A DNA stretch of 64,000 nucleotides from an uncultured Erysipelotrichaceae bacterium (GCA_947167125.1 CAMVGT010000001.1:1-64000), one strand, 5' to 3'. Shown: positions 1 to 9,568, numbered from the stretch's first letter. The notes: a model not told the origin generated them from the letters alone. Made by a program: numbers and translations.

Positions 1-181
1 CCGGGATTTCTTCTTCAGCGGTTTCTTCTGTTTCACTGATTTCCGTCTCAGCGGCTTCTTCCGTTTCATTCACCGGTTCTTCCGGCAGAATGTCAAAATC
101 TTCCGCGTGAACGGAAGATGTTAAAAGCCCGCATAGGAAAACAGAACATACAGTGACTGCTGTTTTTCTGTACCAGTTCAT
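1..181 (-). CDS. secreted acidic-linker protein, N-terminal fragment (cut by window edge)
   Basis: Not in the ORF track because it is short and truncated. Reading the minus strand from an ATG at 181 gives MNWYRKTAVTVCSVFLCG and then a hydrophobic stretch ending near SSVHAED, a typical signal peptide. After it comes a Glu/Thr/Pro-rich segment like the one that follows the signal peptide of the GH25 protein just upstream. A GGGGGA ribosome binding site lies 7 bases before the ATG and overlaps the stop of that gene, so this is the next gene of the same operon. The similar leader suggests another wall-binding-repeat or lysozyme-like protein, but the functional part lies outside the window, so the product stays open. 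Confidence 0.75.
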   Translation of the reverse strand, partial: MNWYRKTAVTVCSVFLCGLLTSSVHAEDFDILPEEPVNETEEAAETEISETEETAEEEIP

Positions 182-192
182 TTTAGTCCCCC

Positions 193-2022
193 TCAATCTG
201 CCATGAACAATGCAGGATCTGTGTAGAATACATTCTGATCAATCGGAATGCTTGTGTACTGATGGATGACGCATCTGTCTTTCAGATTCTTATTCCATTT
301 GCCGTCATTGGGTCCCCAGTTGGCAATCCATTTCGGATACGGCAGTGATTCATCAATGTAATCATCAAACCATATTTCCGATGCGTAGATGCCCGCTTTA
401 TAGCCTGCTTTCCCGACCCTGTCGCAGAACAGATCGCAGTAGCGGGTAATGATCTCTTTGTTCGGCCAGTTTTCAATCCTTGACTCTTTGTAATAGTCAT
501 ATTCGATATCAAACCAGACGCCGAGTGCCGGATTTCTCCCCTTGATGACATCCAGCACAAAGTCTGCTTCGCTGAGCAGCTGTTCTTCATCAACCGCATA
601 AGAATAGACATAGACGCCGTACGGAATCTGCAGCTGTTCGCATAAATCCATATTGTGCTGTGCCAGTGTATCCTCATTGGTTCCCCAGGAAGCACGGATG
701 ATCACAAAACCGTTCTGATAATCCGTCAGATCCATTTTTCCGTTATGGGAACTGACATCGATCCCTTCCCAGTAAATCTCATCGGTAAACAGTGGCTGCT
801 TGTGAATGATCTCTCCGGTTTCCGGATTGACCTGGTAGTAGGTCTGTTCGTATTTGAAATTGCGGCGGACGATTCTGCCGTTTTTGTAGAAGACCTGAAT
901 GGTCTTTCCGGTATTTCCTGTTAACAGCTTGAAGGTTCTGTCAATCATCGCGCCGGTCTTTGTGTCAAAGTGATAGACGCTGCCGTCAATAGTCACTTCG
1001 CCGGTTGCCATCTTTCCGGTTTTCGGATCCAGATAGATGGTCTTCTTGCTTTGGGGAATGTAGTGGAAGCCTTTGATCATATCCCCTGTTTCTTCATCAA
1101 AACAGTACCAGCTGTCTTTGTCATAGACCAGGCCGGTCAGTTTTTCACCGGTGTCCTCGCTGATGTAAAAGGTATGGTCCTTTTCTCTGGTGATGCCGGA
1201 GGAAATGGCTCCGGTGTCCTGATTGAAGTAATAGGTCTGATCTCCGACAGTCTGCTGTCCGGTTGCCATCTTTCCGGTGGCAGGATCGTAATAGACCGTC
1301 ATCTTCAGTTCTTCAATGTAGACAAAGCCGGTTTTCATCGTGCCGGTTGTTTCATCAAAGGCATACCAGTTATCATCGATGAACTGTTCGCCTTTGAGCA
1401 TATGTCCGTTTTCCGGATTGAGATAGATCTTTCCGGCACTTGTATCCGCAAAACCGAGCACCATGGCGCCGGTCTCCTCATTGAAGAAATAGGTATCTCC
1501 TTCAATTTCCGTTAAGCCTTTATGGAGGGTGCCGCTTTCCTGATCGAGATAATACGTACTGTCTGTTTCTTCTTCATAGAGGAAGCCTCTCATTCTTTCT
1601 CCGGTGACCGGATCAAAATAATAGGTTTCATCCTTGATCTTCTGCCAACCGAACAGCATCTTTCCGGTTTCTTCATCAAAATAGACAGTGATGTCATCTT
1701 CTGCCAGTTCATAGAAGCCCGTGACCGGTTCGCCGGTCTCTTCATCGAAGTAATAGAATTCGCCGTCGATGAACTGAAGTCCTCTGTTCTCTTCTGTTTC
1801 CGTTTCTTCTTCCGGTTCAGCCGGTTCTCCCGTCTTTTCCGGAACTTCCGGTTCAGTTTCAGGAATTTCCTCCTCTGTTCCGGGTTCTTCTGTTTCTTCT
1901 GTCATTTCCTCATCGGAAACATCAGAAGAATCTTCCGCATTCAATACATACGGATGCGCGCCGAAACACAATACGGCGGCCAGAATGAAGGATACTGCAG
2001 AACGTTTCTTTGTGATCTCCAT
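193..2022 (-). CDS. secreted GH25 lysozyme with cell-wall-binding repeats
   Basis: A 609-aa secreted muramidase. Residues 1-29 are a signal peptide and about 31-82 an acidic Glu/Thr/Pro linker. About 83-400 is a run of roughly 20-residue wall/choline-binding-type repeats of the form YYFDEETG..xxGF. About 416-609 is the GH25 domain. The catalytic acids are visible as GIDVSSHNG (D422) and WFDIE (D505, E507), and the family HQYTS segment occurs near the C-terminus. GH25 enzymes cut the MurNAc-GlcNAc bond of peptidoglycan. Unlike its operon neighbours it has no SLH repeats, so it uses a different wall-attachment mode. A GGGAGG site precedes the ATG. It lies 24 bases after the CAP-SLH gene and 11 bases before the partial gene at the window edge. 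The repeats could bind a wall polymer other than choline-teichoic acid; that part is inferred. Confidence 0.9.
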   Translation of the reverse strand: MEITKKRSAVSFILAAVLCFGAHPYVLNAEDSSDVSDEEMTEETEEPGTEEEIPETEPEVPEKTGEPAEPEEETETEENRGLQFIDGEFYYFDEETGEPVTGFYELAEDDITVYFDEETGKMLFGWQKIKDETYYFDPVTGERMRGFLYEEETDSTYYLDQESGTLHKGLTEIEGDTYFFNEETGAMVLGFADTSAGKIYLNPENGHMLKGEQFIDDNWYAFDETTGTMKTGFVYIEELKMTVYYDPATGKMATGQQTVGDQTYYFNQDTGAISSGITREKDHTFYISEDTGEKLTGLVYDKDSWYCFDEETGDMIKGFHYIPQSKKTIYLDPKTGKMATGEVTIDGSVYHFDTKTGAMIDRTFKLLTGNTGKTIQVFYKNGRIVRRNFKYEQTYYQVNPETGEIIHKQPLFTDEIYWEGIDVSSHNGKMDLTDYQNGFVIIRASWGTNEDTLAQHNMDLCEQLQIPYGVYVYSYAVDEEQLLSEADFVLDVIKGRNPALGVWFDIEYDYYKESRIENWPNKEIITRYCDLFCDRVGKAGYKAGIYASEIWFDDYIDESLPYPKWIANWGPNDGKWNKNLKDRCVIHQYTSIPIDQNVFYTDPALFMAD

Positions 2023-2046
2023 GAAGCCTCCCTCCCAAAGCCGGGT

Positions 2047-3666
2047 TTAACCGGCATATCTGTACATAAATGTGACGATGTGTTCTCTTAAGCAGTCAAG
2101 CTTCGGTCCGAAGCCCCCTGCATATTCTCCTTCGGAATAGCCTTTCGCGATTCCATTTGCGTTTGCCCATAAGGCCGCATTGTAATAGTAATCTTCCGCC
2201 GTGATGTCATTGAACGGATTCTCAACCGTATTGACTGACGGTTTATCCGCAAAGCGGTACAGGAATGTGACAACGTGCTCTCTTAAGCATGTTTCATCCG
2301 GACGGAATGTGCCGTCATCATATCCGTAGGTAATTCCGTTTTCCGTTGCCCAAAGCACTGCCTTGTAGTAATAGAGCGATGAATCCTGCAGATCTGTGAA
2401 TTCAGAAGAAGTCTTCTGAGGATTCGGCTTTCCCGCAAGTCTCCATAAGAAGGTGACCATCTGCGCTCTTGTGCAGCTTCTTTCCGGTCCGAAGCATCTG
2501 GCAAATCCGTCCTCATCCGTAAATCCTGATGTGATGCCCTGGTCTGCCGCCCAGTAGACAGGATTGCAGTAATAATAGCCGGATGCCGGCACATCGGTGA
2601 ACAGAACACGCAGTGTAGTGCTGGCGCTGTTTCCGGTCGGGGAAGAAGCCTTGATTGTTGTGACTCCTGCTCTGCGGCATGTGATATTTCCATACGCATC
2701 CACACTTGCGATATTCGATGCGGAAGATGTCCATTTCGAATAATTTTCCGTGGCGGAGCCGATTGTCAGGGAAAGGTTCAGCGAACCGCCGACCTCACCA
2801 TAGACCGCCTTGCCGGCTCCGAGCGAAAAACCGCCCTGTTCATATTTCTGTACAGCTGCCACTGCCTCTTCATAGGCTTTTTTCGCCGCATTGTAATCAT
2901 TCTTTGTGCTGACGATGTAATCATTCAGACGCTTTTTGTATTCCGCCACGGTATAGGTTTTCCCATAGCCTCCGGAAAGCCTCTGCATGCACCACTGGCC
3001 TCCGAATGTCTGAACATAATGCGTATAGTCTGTGGCTGAATTGATGCCGAAGCCTGTGACAATATAGCTTTCTCTTCTGATGTTTTCAAAATGCCCGGTT
3101 TCGCCGCTTCCGTTTTCCGCATTCTGCTTTTCTTCAACATACCAGAAATCATACGGATCGTCCCACCAATATGCATAATTTTCTCCTGCTGAATAAGTGG
3201 AAAGATGAGAAAACCAATGGGTATACATTTCTGTCGAATAGTTGGTATCCGCCTGGGCAAGTGCCATCATGCGGTCGGTTACCAATAAATCCGTACCGCC
3301 TTCCTTCCTGCGGTATGCATTTCCTTCCGCCAGGAAGTCCATGGATTTCACCATGTTGTCAAGGCTTGTCGCGTCTCCTGCGGCACCGATCTTTGTGACG
3401 CCATAGGTCAGTCCCTGGTTTTTCGCGTTTCTGATACTGTCGGTAATAATGGAAGCGGCTGTCGTATCGCCGGATGCTTTAAAGAATCCGACTGAGCCTT
3501 CATCCAGCTGCTTTTTCAAAGCCGTCATCTTTTCATACGATTCCTGAGCGGCTTTTACCGCCTGTTCATAACCGCTGTCTTCCGCTTTCACGCTGAATGC
3601 GTTTGAAAGCAGAGCCGACACGGCAAGAGCTGCGGCCAGCAGCGTTCGGTTCAGTCTGTTGTTCAT
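2047..3666 (-). CDS. secreted CAP-domain protein with Big2 and three SLH repeats
   Basis: A 539-aa exported protein. Residues 1-28 are a signal peptide (MNNRLNRTLLAAALAVSAL...). About 30-240 resembles a CAP (SCP/PR-1) domain: it contains HWFSHLSTYSAGENYAY, GHFENI and GFGIN, the places where CAP proteins carry their conserved His and Glu residues. A short coiled-coil-like stretch (about 240-275) follows, then a Big2 immunoglobulin-like domain (about 280-355), then three SLH repeats to the end. The SLH repeats should hold it to a pyruvylated secondary wall polymer. Bacterial CAP proteins have no single known activity, so the molecular role is open. It is embedded in an operon with another SLH protein and the GH25 lysozyme. 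The final SLH repeats are almost the same as in the neighbouring SLH proteins. Confidence 0.85.
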   Translation of the reverse strand: MNNRLNRTLLAAALAVSALLSNAFSVKAEDSGYEQAVKAAQESYEKMTALKKQLDEGSVGFFKASGDTTAASIITDSIRNAKNQGLTYGVTKIGAAGDATSLDNMVKSMDFLAEGNAYRRKEGGTDLLVTDRMMALAQADTNYSTEMYTHWFSHLSTYSAGENYAYWWDDPYDFWYVEEKQNAENGSGETGHFENIRRESYIVTGFGINSATDYTHYVQTFGGQWCMQRLSGGYGKTYTVAEYKKRLNDYIVSTKNDYNAAKKAYEEAVAAVQKYEQGGFSLGAGKAVYGEVGGSLNLSLTIGSATENYSKWTSSASNIASVDAYGNITCRRAGVTTIKASSPTGNSASTTLRVLFTDVPASGYYYCNPVYWAADQGITSGFTDEDGFARCFGPERSCTRAQMVTFLWRLAGKPNPQKTSSEFTDLQDSSLYYYKAVLWATENGITYGYDDGTFRPDETCLREHVVTFLYRFADKPSVNTVENPFNDITAEDYYYNAALWANANGIAKGYSEGEYAGGFGPKLDCLREHIVTFMYRYAG

Positions 3667-3713
3667 TCATCTCCTCTTTCTTCCCCATGCGGGGACTGAA
3701 AGACAGACCGGGA

Positions 3714-5405
3714 TTAATATCTGTACATGAAAGTCACAATATGTTCTCTCAGACAGTTATTCTTCGGACGGAATGTCTTGTAGTTATCGTCGGAATAACC
3801 GTTGGTGATTCCGTTTTTCACAGCCCATAAAACTGCTTTGTAATAATAATCGGATGACTTGACATCAGTAAAGGTATTTTTAACACTTGCGTTCGGTTTG
3901 CCGGCATATCTCCATAAGAATGTCACTGCGTGTTCTCTTAAGCATGTGGCATCCGGACGGAATGTGCCGTCATCATAGCCGCTTGTAATGCCTTTTTCAG
4001 CAGCCCATAATACTGCCTTGTAATAATAGTCGGAAGTATTCTTCACATCTTTGAATTTGCTGGAGGAAGATTTCGGATTGGGTTTGCCTGCAAGTCTCCA
4101 TAAGAAAGTGACCATCTGCGCTCTGGTGCAGCTTCTTTCCGGTCCGAAGCATCTTGCAAGACCGTCCGCATCCGTAAAGCCATAGGTGATTCCCTTATCA
4201 ACTGCCCAGTAAACAGGCTTGGAATAATACGCGCCGCCTGCCGGTACATCGGCAAACAGAACACGCACATTCATTGTCGCGCTGAGTCCGTTGGAGCTCT
4301 TTGCGGTAATCGTTGCAGTGCCGACTTTTCTGCCGTAGAGACTTCCGTTTGCGTCAATCGTTGCCGCATTTCTGTTGGAGGAAGTCCATGTGATTTGCTT
4401 TTCCGTTGTGTTGGTCGGATTGAAGAGAATGCCGACCGGAATGGATGAGCCGACTTCCACATAGGAGGATCCGGCGATGGAAATGGATTCAGGCTGAATC
4501 ACAATCTGCTGATCGAAAACAATGTTGGCTTCTGTCAGTTCTTCATTGCCGGTCTGGATTTTAATCGCATCCCAGTCTTCAGCTGAACCTTCAAAATAGA
4601 CAGTCTGCAGATTTTCACATCCATGGAAAGCATATCTGCCGACACTGTTAATGCCTTCGCCCAGAGCGATTTCCTTTAATTCAGGGCAGTCAAAGAAGCT
4701 GTAATCGCCGAGCTTGACTGTGCTGTGGGGAATTGTGATCTGTTCCAGGCTTCTGCATCTCATGAATGCATAGTCGCCGATTTCCGCGACACTGTCGGGA
4801 ATGGAAACGCTTCTTAATGCATAGCAGTCGGAGAATGCGTATTCGCCGATCAGCGCAACGCCGTCAGGAATCTGGATATACTGCAGATTTTCGCATACGG
4901 AGAATGCGTAATCGCCGATTTTGACAAGTCCGCCCGGCAGGGAAATATTGCCGAGATTCGTGCATGCTGAGAAAGCGCCGTTTTCAATGACGGTGACACC
5001 GGTTGGAACATTGACGGATGCCAGCACATCGCAGAGTTCAAATGCGCCTTCGCCGATTCTTGTAACAGTGCTGGCGATGGAGATTCTGTTCAGATTCTGG
5101 CAGTCGCTGAATGCGTAATTGCCGATATTGGTCACACCGTCCGCAATCGTAACGGAACGGATGGTTCCTCTTTTTTCATACCATGGAGCTGTCGCTGTGC
5201 TTTCATGCGGGTCGCCGTAATCCGTCATGGCACCGCTGCCGCTGATCGTCATGGCGCCTTCATCGCTCAGCGTCCATTTGACGCTGCTGCCGCATGTGCC
5301 GCCGGCGGCATCTGCAGCCTTTGCCTGTACAAGCGATGTGCATGCGATCATCAGCGCAATCACAACTGTCATCAAAGCTCTGAAAGCTTTTTTCATCCTG
5401 TCCAT
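3714..5405 (-). CDS. BspA-type leucine-rich-repeat surface protein with SLH repeats
   Basis: About 563 aa. After a signal peptide (ALMTVVIALMIACTS... ending near AKA) come about ten LRR_5/BspA-like repeats of roughly 23 residues (pattern xxIPdGVxxIGxYAFsxCxxLxxIxI). They are followed by a Big2 domain (about 300-380) and three SLH repeats. BspA-like LRR proteins often mediate adhesion or binding to host or other bacterial surfaces; that role is family knowledge, not shown here. The third SLH repeat differs from its paralogs (KTFRPKNNCLREH instead of GGFGPKLDCLREH) and the protein stops right after YRY. The track start at 5414 sits only 1 base after GGGGG. The ATG at 5405, 10 bases away, fits translation better, but the choice is uncertain. 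The gene follows the pyruvyl transferase gene almost directly, so they are probably co-transcribed. Confidence 0.85.
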   Translation of the reverse strand: MDRMKKAFRALMTVVIALMIACTSLVQAKAADAAGGTCGSSVKWTLSDEGAMTISGSGAMTDYGDPHESTATAPWYEKRGTIRSVTIADGVTNIGNYAFSDCQNLNRISIASTVTRIGEGAFELCDVLASVNVPTGVTVIENGAFSACTNLGNISLPGGLVKIGDYAFSVCENLQYIQIPDGVALIGEYAFSDCYALRSVSIPDSVAEIGDYAFMRCRSLEQITIPHSTVKLGDYSFFDCPELKEIALGEGINSVGRYAFHGCENLQTVYFEGSAEDWDAIKIQTGNEELTEANIVFDQQIVIQPESISIAGSSYVEVGSSIPVGILFNPTNTTEKQITWTSSNRNAATIDANGSLYGRKVGTATITAKSSNGLSATMNVRVLFADVPAGGAYYSKPVYWAVDKGITYGFTDADGLARCFGPERSCTRAQMVTFLWRLAGKPNPKSSSSKFKDVKNTSDYYYKAVLWAAEKGITSGYDDGTFRPDATCLREHAVTFLWRYAGKPNASVKNTFTDVKSSDYYYKAVLWAVKNGITNGYSDDNYKTFRPKNNCLREHIVTFMYRY

Positions 5406-5420
5406 TGTATTCATTCCCCC

Positions 5421-7286
5421 TTATTCTTTTCCGGTCAGTTTTTTGAAATAATCCGGTGTTCCTCTTCTGCAGGCTGCGTAATCCGCTCCCCTTCTGATCA
5501 TGCGGATTACATGCGAATCCTTTTCAATATGGAATACGCACGCCTTCAGTTCCTGTGAAGCAATCAATGATGCGGCTGATTCTGTATAATGCCGCTCTCT
5601 GACTCTGAGATAGCGGACTTTGTTGGCGCGGCAGTATTTCACCGCGTCCTTGATCTGCTGTTCTGCCTTGCTGTCCTCGATTTTCGGGAAATAGAGAAGT
5701 TCATATCCCGCCTGGAACAGCAGTCCCTTTTTCGCGCTGATCGCGGCTTCGATATCCGCTCTTGTCTCAAAGCAGAGAACCACTTCCGAAAGCTTTACTT
5801 TGTTTCGCTTCAGAATCGTGATGATCTGTTTGAGAATCACCGGAAGCTCTTCCTGCTTCGGCTTGCCCGGAATGATGAACAGCTTTGTTTTCTTTCCGGC
5901 TGTTTCCCTGGAATATGCCGCGATCATCTGTTCAAATGAAGCGGTATGGAAACGGTTGTAATACATTGCCTTTGAGAACTGATCAAAAGACATTGCCGGC
6001 TGATATTCCTTTTCTTCATCGGGAATCGGAATATTCATCATGTGATAGGTTTCCCGGTGCCACCTGTCAACACATACAAGTTTCTGATCGCTTGTCAGGC
6101 GGACTGCCAGAGTGAAGTTTTCAAATCCGTGGGCAATCGACCATTTAAGCGCTTCGACACTGTTGGTCCTGGTATAGCGCAGATCCATGCCGCCCATGTT
6201 CAGTGCGGCCATGTGTCTGGAATAATCCAGTGTCCTGACAGGCTTGTCAGGTCTTTCCTTAATATATGTGTCCGCAAATTCCTTCATTGCCTCATAAACA
6301 GGCATCTTCTGCGAATCATCGGGTTCTTTTGGATCGTCGATGTATTTCAGCAGTCTGTCAACCGCGTTTTCAGCCGTCATCTCATCCACAGTCAGATAGC
6401 GTTCCAGGGTTCCTGTCTTCTTTCCCCAGAAAGTAAGCTTGCGGTTCCAGATGAAGCCGACGGATGTAATGCCTAATGCATAGGCAACGATGTTGGAATG
6501 CATACGGCCGGCAATCACGCCTTTGAATTCGGAAATCATTGAGACAAGATCACGGTCATCCATCGGTGTGCGCTCTTTCTTACCGTGTCCGATATAGGCA
6601 AGCACTTCTCTTGCGAAACGTTCATCGTAGGTATCGCCGTTGGTGAAGATCGTCCAGGAATATCCTTTTTCTTCCAGAAGCTCCGCTGTCTTCTTCCAGA
6701 AATCCAGCTGAAACTGTTTGGTGATCTGCGGATTGCCGTAGTCCTCAAACAGATTGGAACGGACAACGCCAAGTCCGATTGTTCTGTTTGTTTTTCTGTC
6801 TTTGGAGGAAATGCAGTCTTTATAGGTTTCCCTGCACCATACTGCAGGATCATAAACCGTAGTCAGACGGACATCCGGGTTTTCGATATAATCATTCTTC
6901 AGTGTTTCGATGTCATCGCGGCAGCTGATTCCTTTGACACAGGGCTGATTGACCGCGTTTTTCAGTGAAACGCTGTTTTCATCTTCAGGATGGAATGCTT
7001 CGCATCCGATCGCGCTGAAGAAAACGGGGATATCGTACTTCTGCGCTTCATTCACGATTTCCGGAATATAGAGCCAGAACTTTTCATTTGTGGATTTTAA
7101 AATACCGCCGCCGAAAACAACGGCATCGACATATTTGATCTGACCGATGTCGCGCATGGAAATGTTATATCTGAAGATTGTATGTTTTCTGCCTTCCAAA
7201 GATTTTTCAAGAAGCCAGTAATCGTTTTCCGCGAGGATCGAATCGCCGAGATTCATATTCGCTGTGTATACCATCAATACTTTCAT
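5421..7286 (-). CDS. polysaccharide pyruvyl transferase fused to a degenerate GDPD-like domain
   Basis: A 621-aa protein without a signal peptide. Residues 1-about 330 look like the polysaccharide pyruvyl transferase family: an N-terminal NLGDSILAENDY loop, VVFGGGILKS, SAIGCEAF, and IAGRMHSNIVAYALG, which matches the R-x-H segment of CsaB-type enzymes. CsaB adds pyruvate ketals to wall polysaccharide, the ligand of SLH domains. Residues about 360-621 look like a glycerophosphodiester phosphodiesterase fold (GGMDLRYTRTNSVEAL, LTSDQKLVCVDRW, MSFDQF). The usual catalytic His and acidic residues appear replaced, so this half is probably non-enzymatic. The gene heads a run with two SLH-protein genes, which fits a link between polymer pyruvylation and SLH anchoring. 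The substrate is not shown by the sequence, and a role in another glycan is possible. Confidence 0.75.
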   Translation of the reverse strand: MKVLMVYTANMNLGDSILAENDYWLLEKSLEGRKHTIFRYNISMRDIGQIKYVDAVVFGGGILKSTNEKFWLYIPEIVNEAQKYDIPVFFSAIGCEAFHPEDENSVSLKNAVNQPCVKGISCRDDIETLKNDYIENPDVRLTTVYDPAVWCRETYKDCISSKDRKTNRTIGLGVVRSNLFEDYGNPQITKQFQLDFWKKTAELLEEKGYSWTIFTNGDTYDERFAREVLAYIGHGKKERTPMDDRDLVSMISEFKGVIAGRMHSNIVAYALGITSVGFIWNRKLTFWGKKTGTLERYLTVDEMTAENAVDRLLKYIDDPKEPDDSQKMPVYEAMKEFADTYIKERPDKPVRTLDYSRHMAALNMGGMDLRYTRTNSVEALKWSIAHGFENFTLAVRLTSDQKLVCVDRWHRETYHMMNIPIPDEEKEYQPAMSFDQFSKAMYYNRFHTASFEQMIAAYSRETAGKKTKLFIIPGKPKQEELPVILKQIITILKRNKVKLSEVVLCFETRADIEAAISAKKGLLFQAGYELLYFPKIEDSKAEQQIKDAVKYCRANKVRYLRVRERHYTESAASLIASQELKACVFHIEKDSHVIRMIRRGADYAACRRGTPDYFKKLTGKE

Positions 7287-7497
7287 AATGTCACCATCTT
7301 ACTTCTTATCATCATCCCGCTAAAGCACAGATCTACTTATAAATAATAGTGTACCCGTTTTTTTGCAATGAATACAAGTTTTTGGCAAGATTCATTCAAC
7401 TTGAAACCCTGAACTGAACATTAAGACAGTCCTGTTCTCCGGTGTGATTGTCAGATTCCGAAAAACGTGTCATGATTCTACAAACAGGAGATTGCAT

Positions 7498-9561
7498 ATG
7501 AAAAAACACCATTCATTTCTCTGCACGGCTCTGGCTGTGCTTGTAAGTATCCCCATGAATCATGCCGTGACTGTAAAAGCGGAAGATCCTTCATCCCTGA
7601 AGGAAAGCATTGTTTATGAACCGGAAACGCAGACTGATGAAATAGAGAAGAGTATTGATTCCTCTGCATTGCTGGAAGGATATATCGCTGAACAGTTCGG
7701 TGAAGAGACAGGTGAACTGTACGGGATGGATTCCCTTCCCGGAACCGCCCTTCCTTCCTATATCCGCAATGTCGGTGCTTCCCTGACCGGCACAGACGCG
7801 GCAGTTTATAAAACCCTGAAAGGCTATATCGCGGAAGTTGCGGCCGGCAAACGCACTTCGACAGCCTTTACCCTCACACCTGCCCAGGCAGGAATCAAAA
7901 AAACGGAATATACCGCAAAAGAACTCGGGGTTGACGATGTCTTCTCCACTGAAGCATTTGATAAAGTAAGAGCGCTGACATCTTTCAGCCTTTCCCTGGT
8001 TGATGACTGTCTTCTCCTTGACTGTCCGTATGAACTGTACTGGTTTGATAAAACCTACGGTGTGTCCTCCCGGGGATTCTCCACCGGCGTAAACTATAAC
8101 AGCTCACTCGGGGAATATACACTGACTGTGAGCGGTGAAATGCAGATCAGCTTCACTGTCGCCGCAGAATACGCAAAGGATCGCTATACCGTTGATACAT
8201 CCACCGGAGCACTTGTCACCAAGTCAGTCACAAACGCAAAAAACATTGTGAAGAAACACGCGGGTGAAAGAGACTATGACAAGCTGGTTTCCTATAAAAA
8301 GGAAATCTGCGATCTGACATCATATAACTATGATGCCGCATACGGATATGCGGACTACGGAAACCCATGGCAGCTGATCTGGATCTTTGACGGAGATGCG
8401 TCCACGACTGTTGTCTGCGAAGGCTATTCCAAAGGATTCCAGTATTTATGCGATCTGACATCCTTTGACACAGGCATCACAGCCTACAGTGTCACCGGCG
8501 ATATGGACGGCGGCGGCCATATGTGGAATGTTGTAAAAATGCCGGATGGTCAGAATTATCTGGTCGATGTCACAAACTGTGACGGCGACGGCGTTGGGGC
8601 CGATGACCTTCTCTTCTTAAAAGGCTATGCGTCCGGTTCCGTTGATACAAGCTATACATTCAATACAAAATACGGTTCATCCGTAACATATAAATATGAT
8701 GCCGACACAAAGACCGCATTCCCCAAATCCGATCTTGTCCTTTCCAAAACAGATTACGATCCTTCCGTTTCGATGAGAATCGCAATGGGCCTTCCTTCTG
8801 AAATCACTGTCGGAGAAAGTGTTCAGGCTGAAATCACATATACCCCGGAAGATACAGTTTATAAAGATATCGCATTCTCTTCTTCCAAAACAGGCGTCGC
8901 GTCCATTGATGAAGCCGGTCTTGTGAAGGGATTGAAGACAGGCAAAACAACCATCACCGCCAAGGCAAAATACGGCAATACCGTAAAGAAAGACATCCGT
9001 GTTCTCTTTACAGATGTGCCTTCTTCCGGTTTCTATTACTGCACACCTGTCTATTGGGCAGTGGACAAAGGCATCACAGCAGGATTCAAGGATGAAGACG
9101 GTCTGTCCAGATGTTTCGGTCCGGAAAGAAACTGCACCAGAGCGCAGATGGTTACCTTCTTATGGAGACTGGCAGGAAAGCCCAATCCGAAGAGTACGGT
9201 TTCTTCATTCAGTGACGTCACAGACAGCTCCCTCTATTACTACAAAGCCGTTCTGTGGGCTGCGGAAAAGAAAATCACCGGCGGCTATGATGACGGAACC
9301 TTCCGTCCGGATGACACATGCTTAAGAGAACATGCGGTTACCTTCCTGTGGAGATATGCAGGAAAGCCGGCGCCTAAAACAAGTACCAACCCGTTCAATG
9401 ATGTATATTCGTCCGACTATTATTACAGAGCATCCCTGTGGGCAAATGAAAAAGGAATTGCCAAAGGATATTCCGAAGGTGAATATGCCGGCGGATTCGG
9501 TCCCAAGCTTGACTGCTTAAGGGAGCACATCGTTACATTCATGTACAGATACGCAAAATAA
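7498..9561 (+). CDS. secreted transglutaminase-like protein with Big2 and three SLH repeats
   Basis: 687 aa from the ATG at 7498, which has AGGAG 7 bases upstream; the track start at 7444 is an unsupported GTG. A signal peptide (MKKHHSFLCTALAVLV...) is followed by a domain of unclear fold. Next comes a transglutaminase-like core (about 265-385) with a likely Cys-His-Asp triad: VVCEGYSKG (C307), GGHMWNVV (H341) and LVDVTNCD (D357). A Big2 domain and three SLH repeats complete the protein. Members of this superfamily in bacteria act as cross-linkers or, more often, as cysteine peptidases; which one applies cannot be told here. The gene is transcribed divergently from the pyruvyl-transferase operon and is closed by a strong terminator. 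It is one of five SLH-anchored proteins in the window. Confidence 0.85.
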   Translation: MKKHHSFLCTALAVLVSIPMNHAVTVKAEDPSSLKESIVYEPETQTDEIEKSIDSSALLEGYIAEQFGEETGELYGMDSLPGTALPSYIRNVGASLTGTDAAVYKTLKGYIAEVAAGKRTSTAFTLTPAQAGIKKTEYTAKELGVDDVFSTEAFDKVRALTSFSLSLVDDCLLLDCPYELYWFDKTYGVSSRGFSTGVNYNSSLGEYTLTVSGEMQISFTVAAEYAKDRYTVDTSTGALVTKSVTNAKNIVKKHAGERDYDKLVSYKKEICDLTSYNYDAAYGYADYGNPWQLIWIFDGDASTTVVCEGYSKGFQYLCDLTSFDTGITAYSVTGDMDGGGHMWNVVKMPDGQNYLVDVTNCDGDGVGADDLLFLKGYASGSVDTSYTFNTKYGSSVTYKYDADTKTAFPKSDLVLSKTDYDPSVSMRIAMGLPSEITVGESVQAEITYTPEDTVYKDIAFSSSKTGVASIDEAGLVKGLKTGKTTITAKAKYGNTVKKDIRVLFTDVPSSGFYYCTPVYWAVDKGITAGFKDEDGLSRCFGPERNCTRAQMVTFLWRLAGKPNPKSTVSSFSDVTDSSLYYYKAVLWAAEKKITGGYDDGTFRPDDTCLREHAVTFLWRYAGKPAPKTSTNPFNDVYSSDYYYRASLWANEKGIAKGYSEGEYAGGFGPKLDCLREHIVTFMYRYAK

Positions 9562-9568
9562 TATAAGC

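Noticed and set aside
1-2022. Possible CRISPR or satellite array
   Set aside because: The regular spacing comes from degenerate 20-residue wall-binding protein repeats in a coding frame, not from identical DNA repeats with unique spacers.
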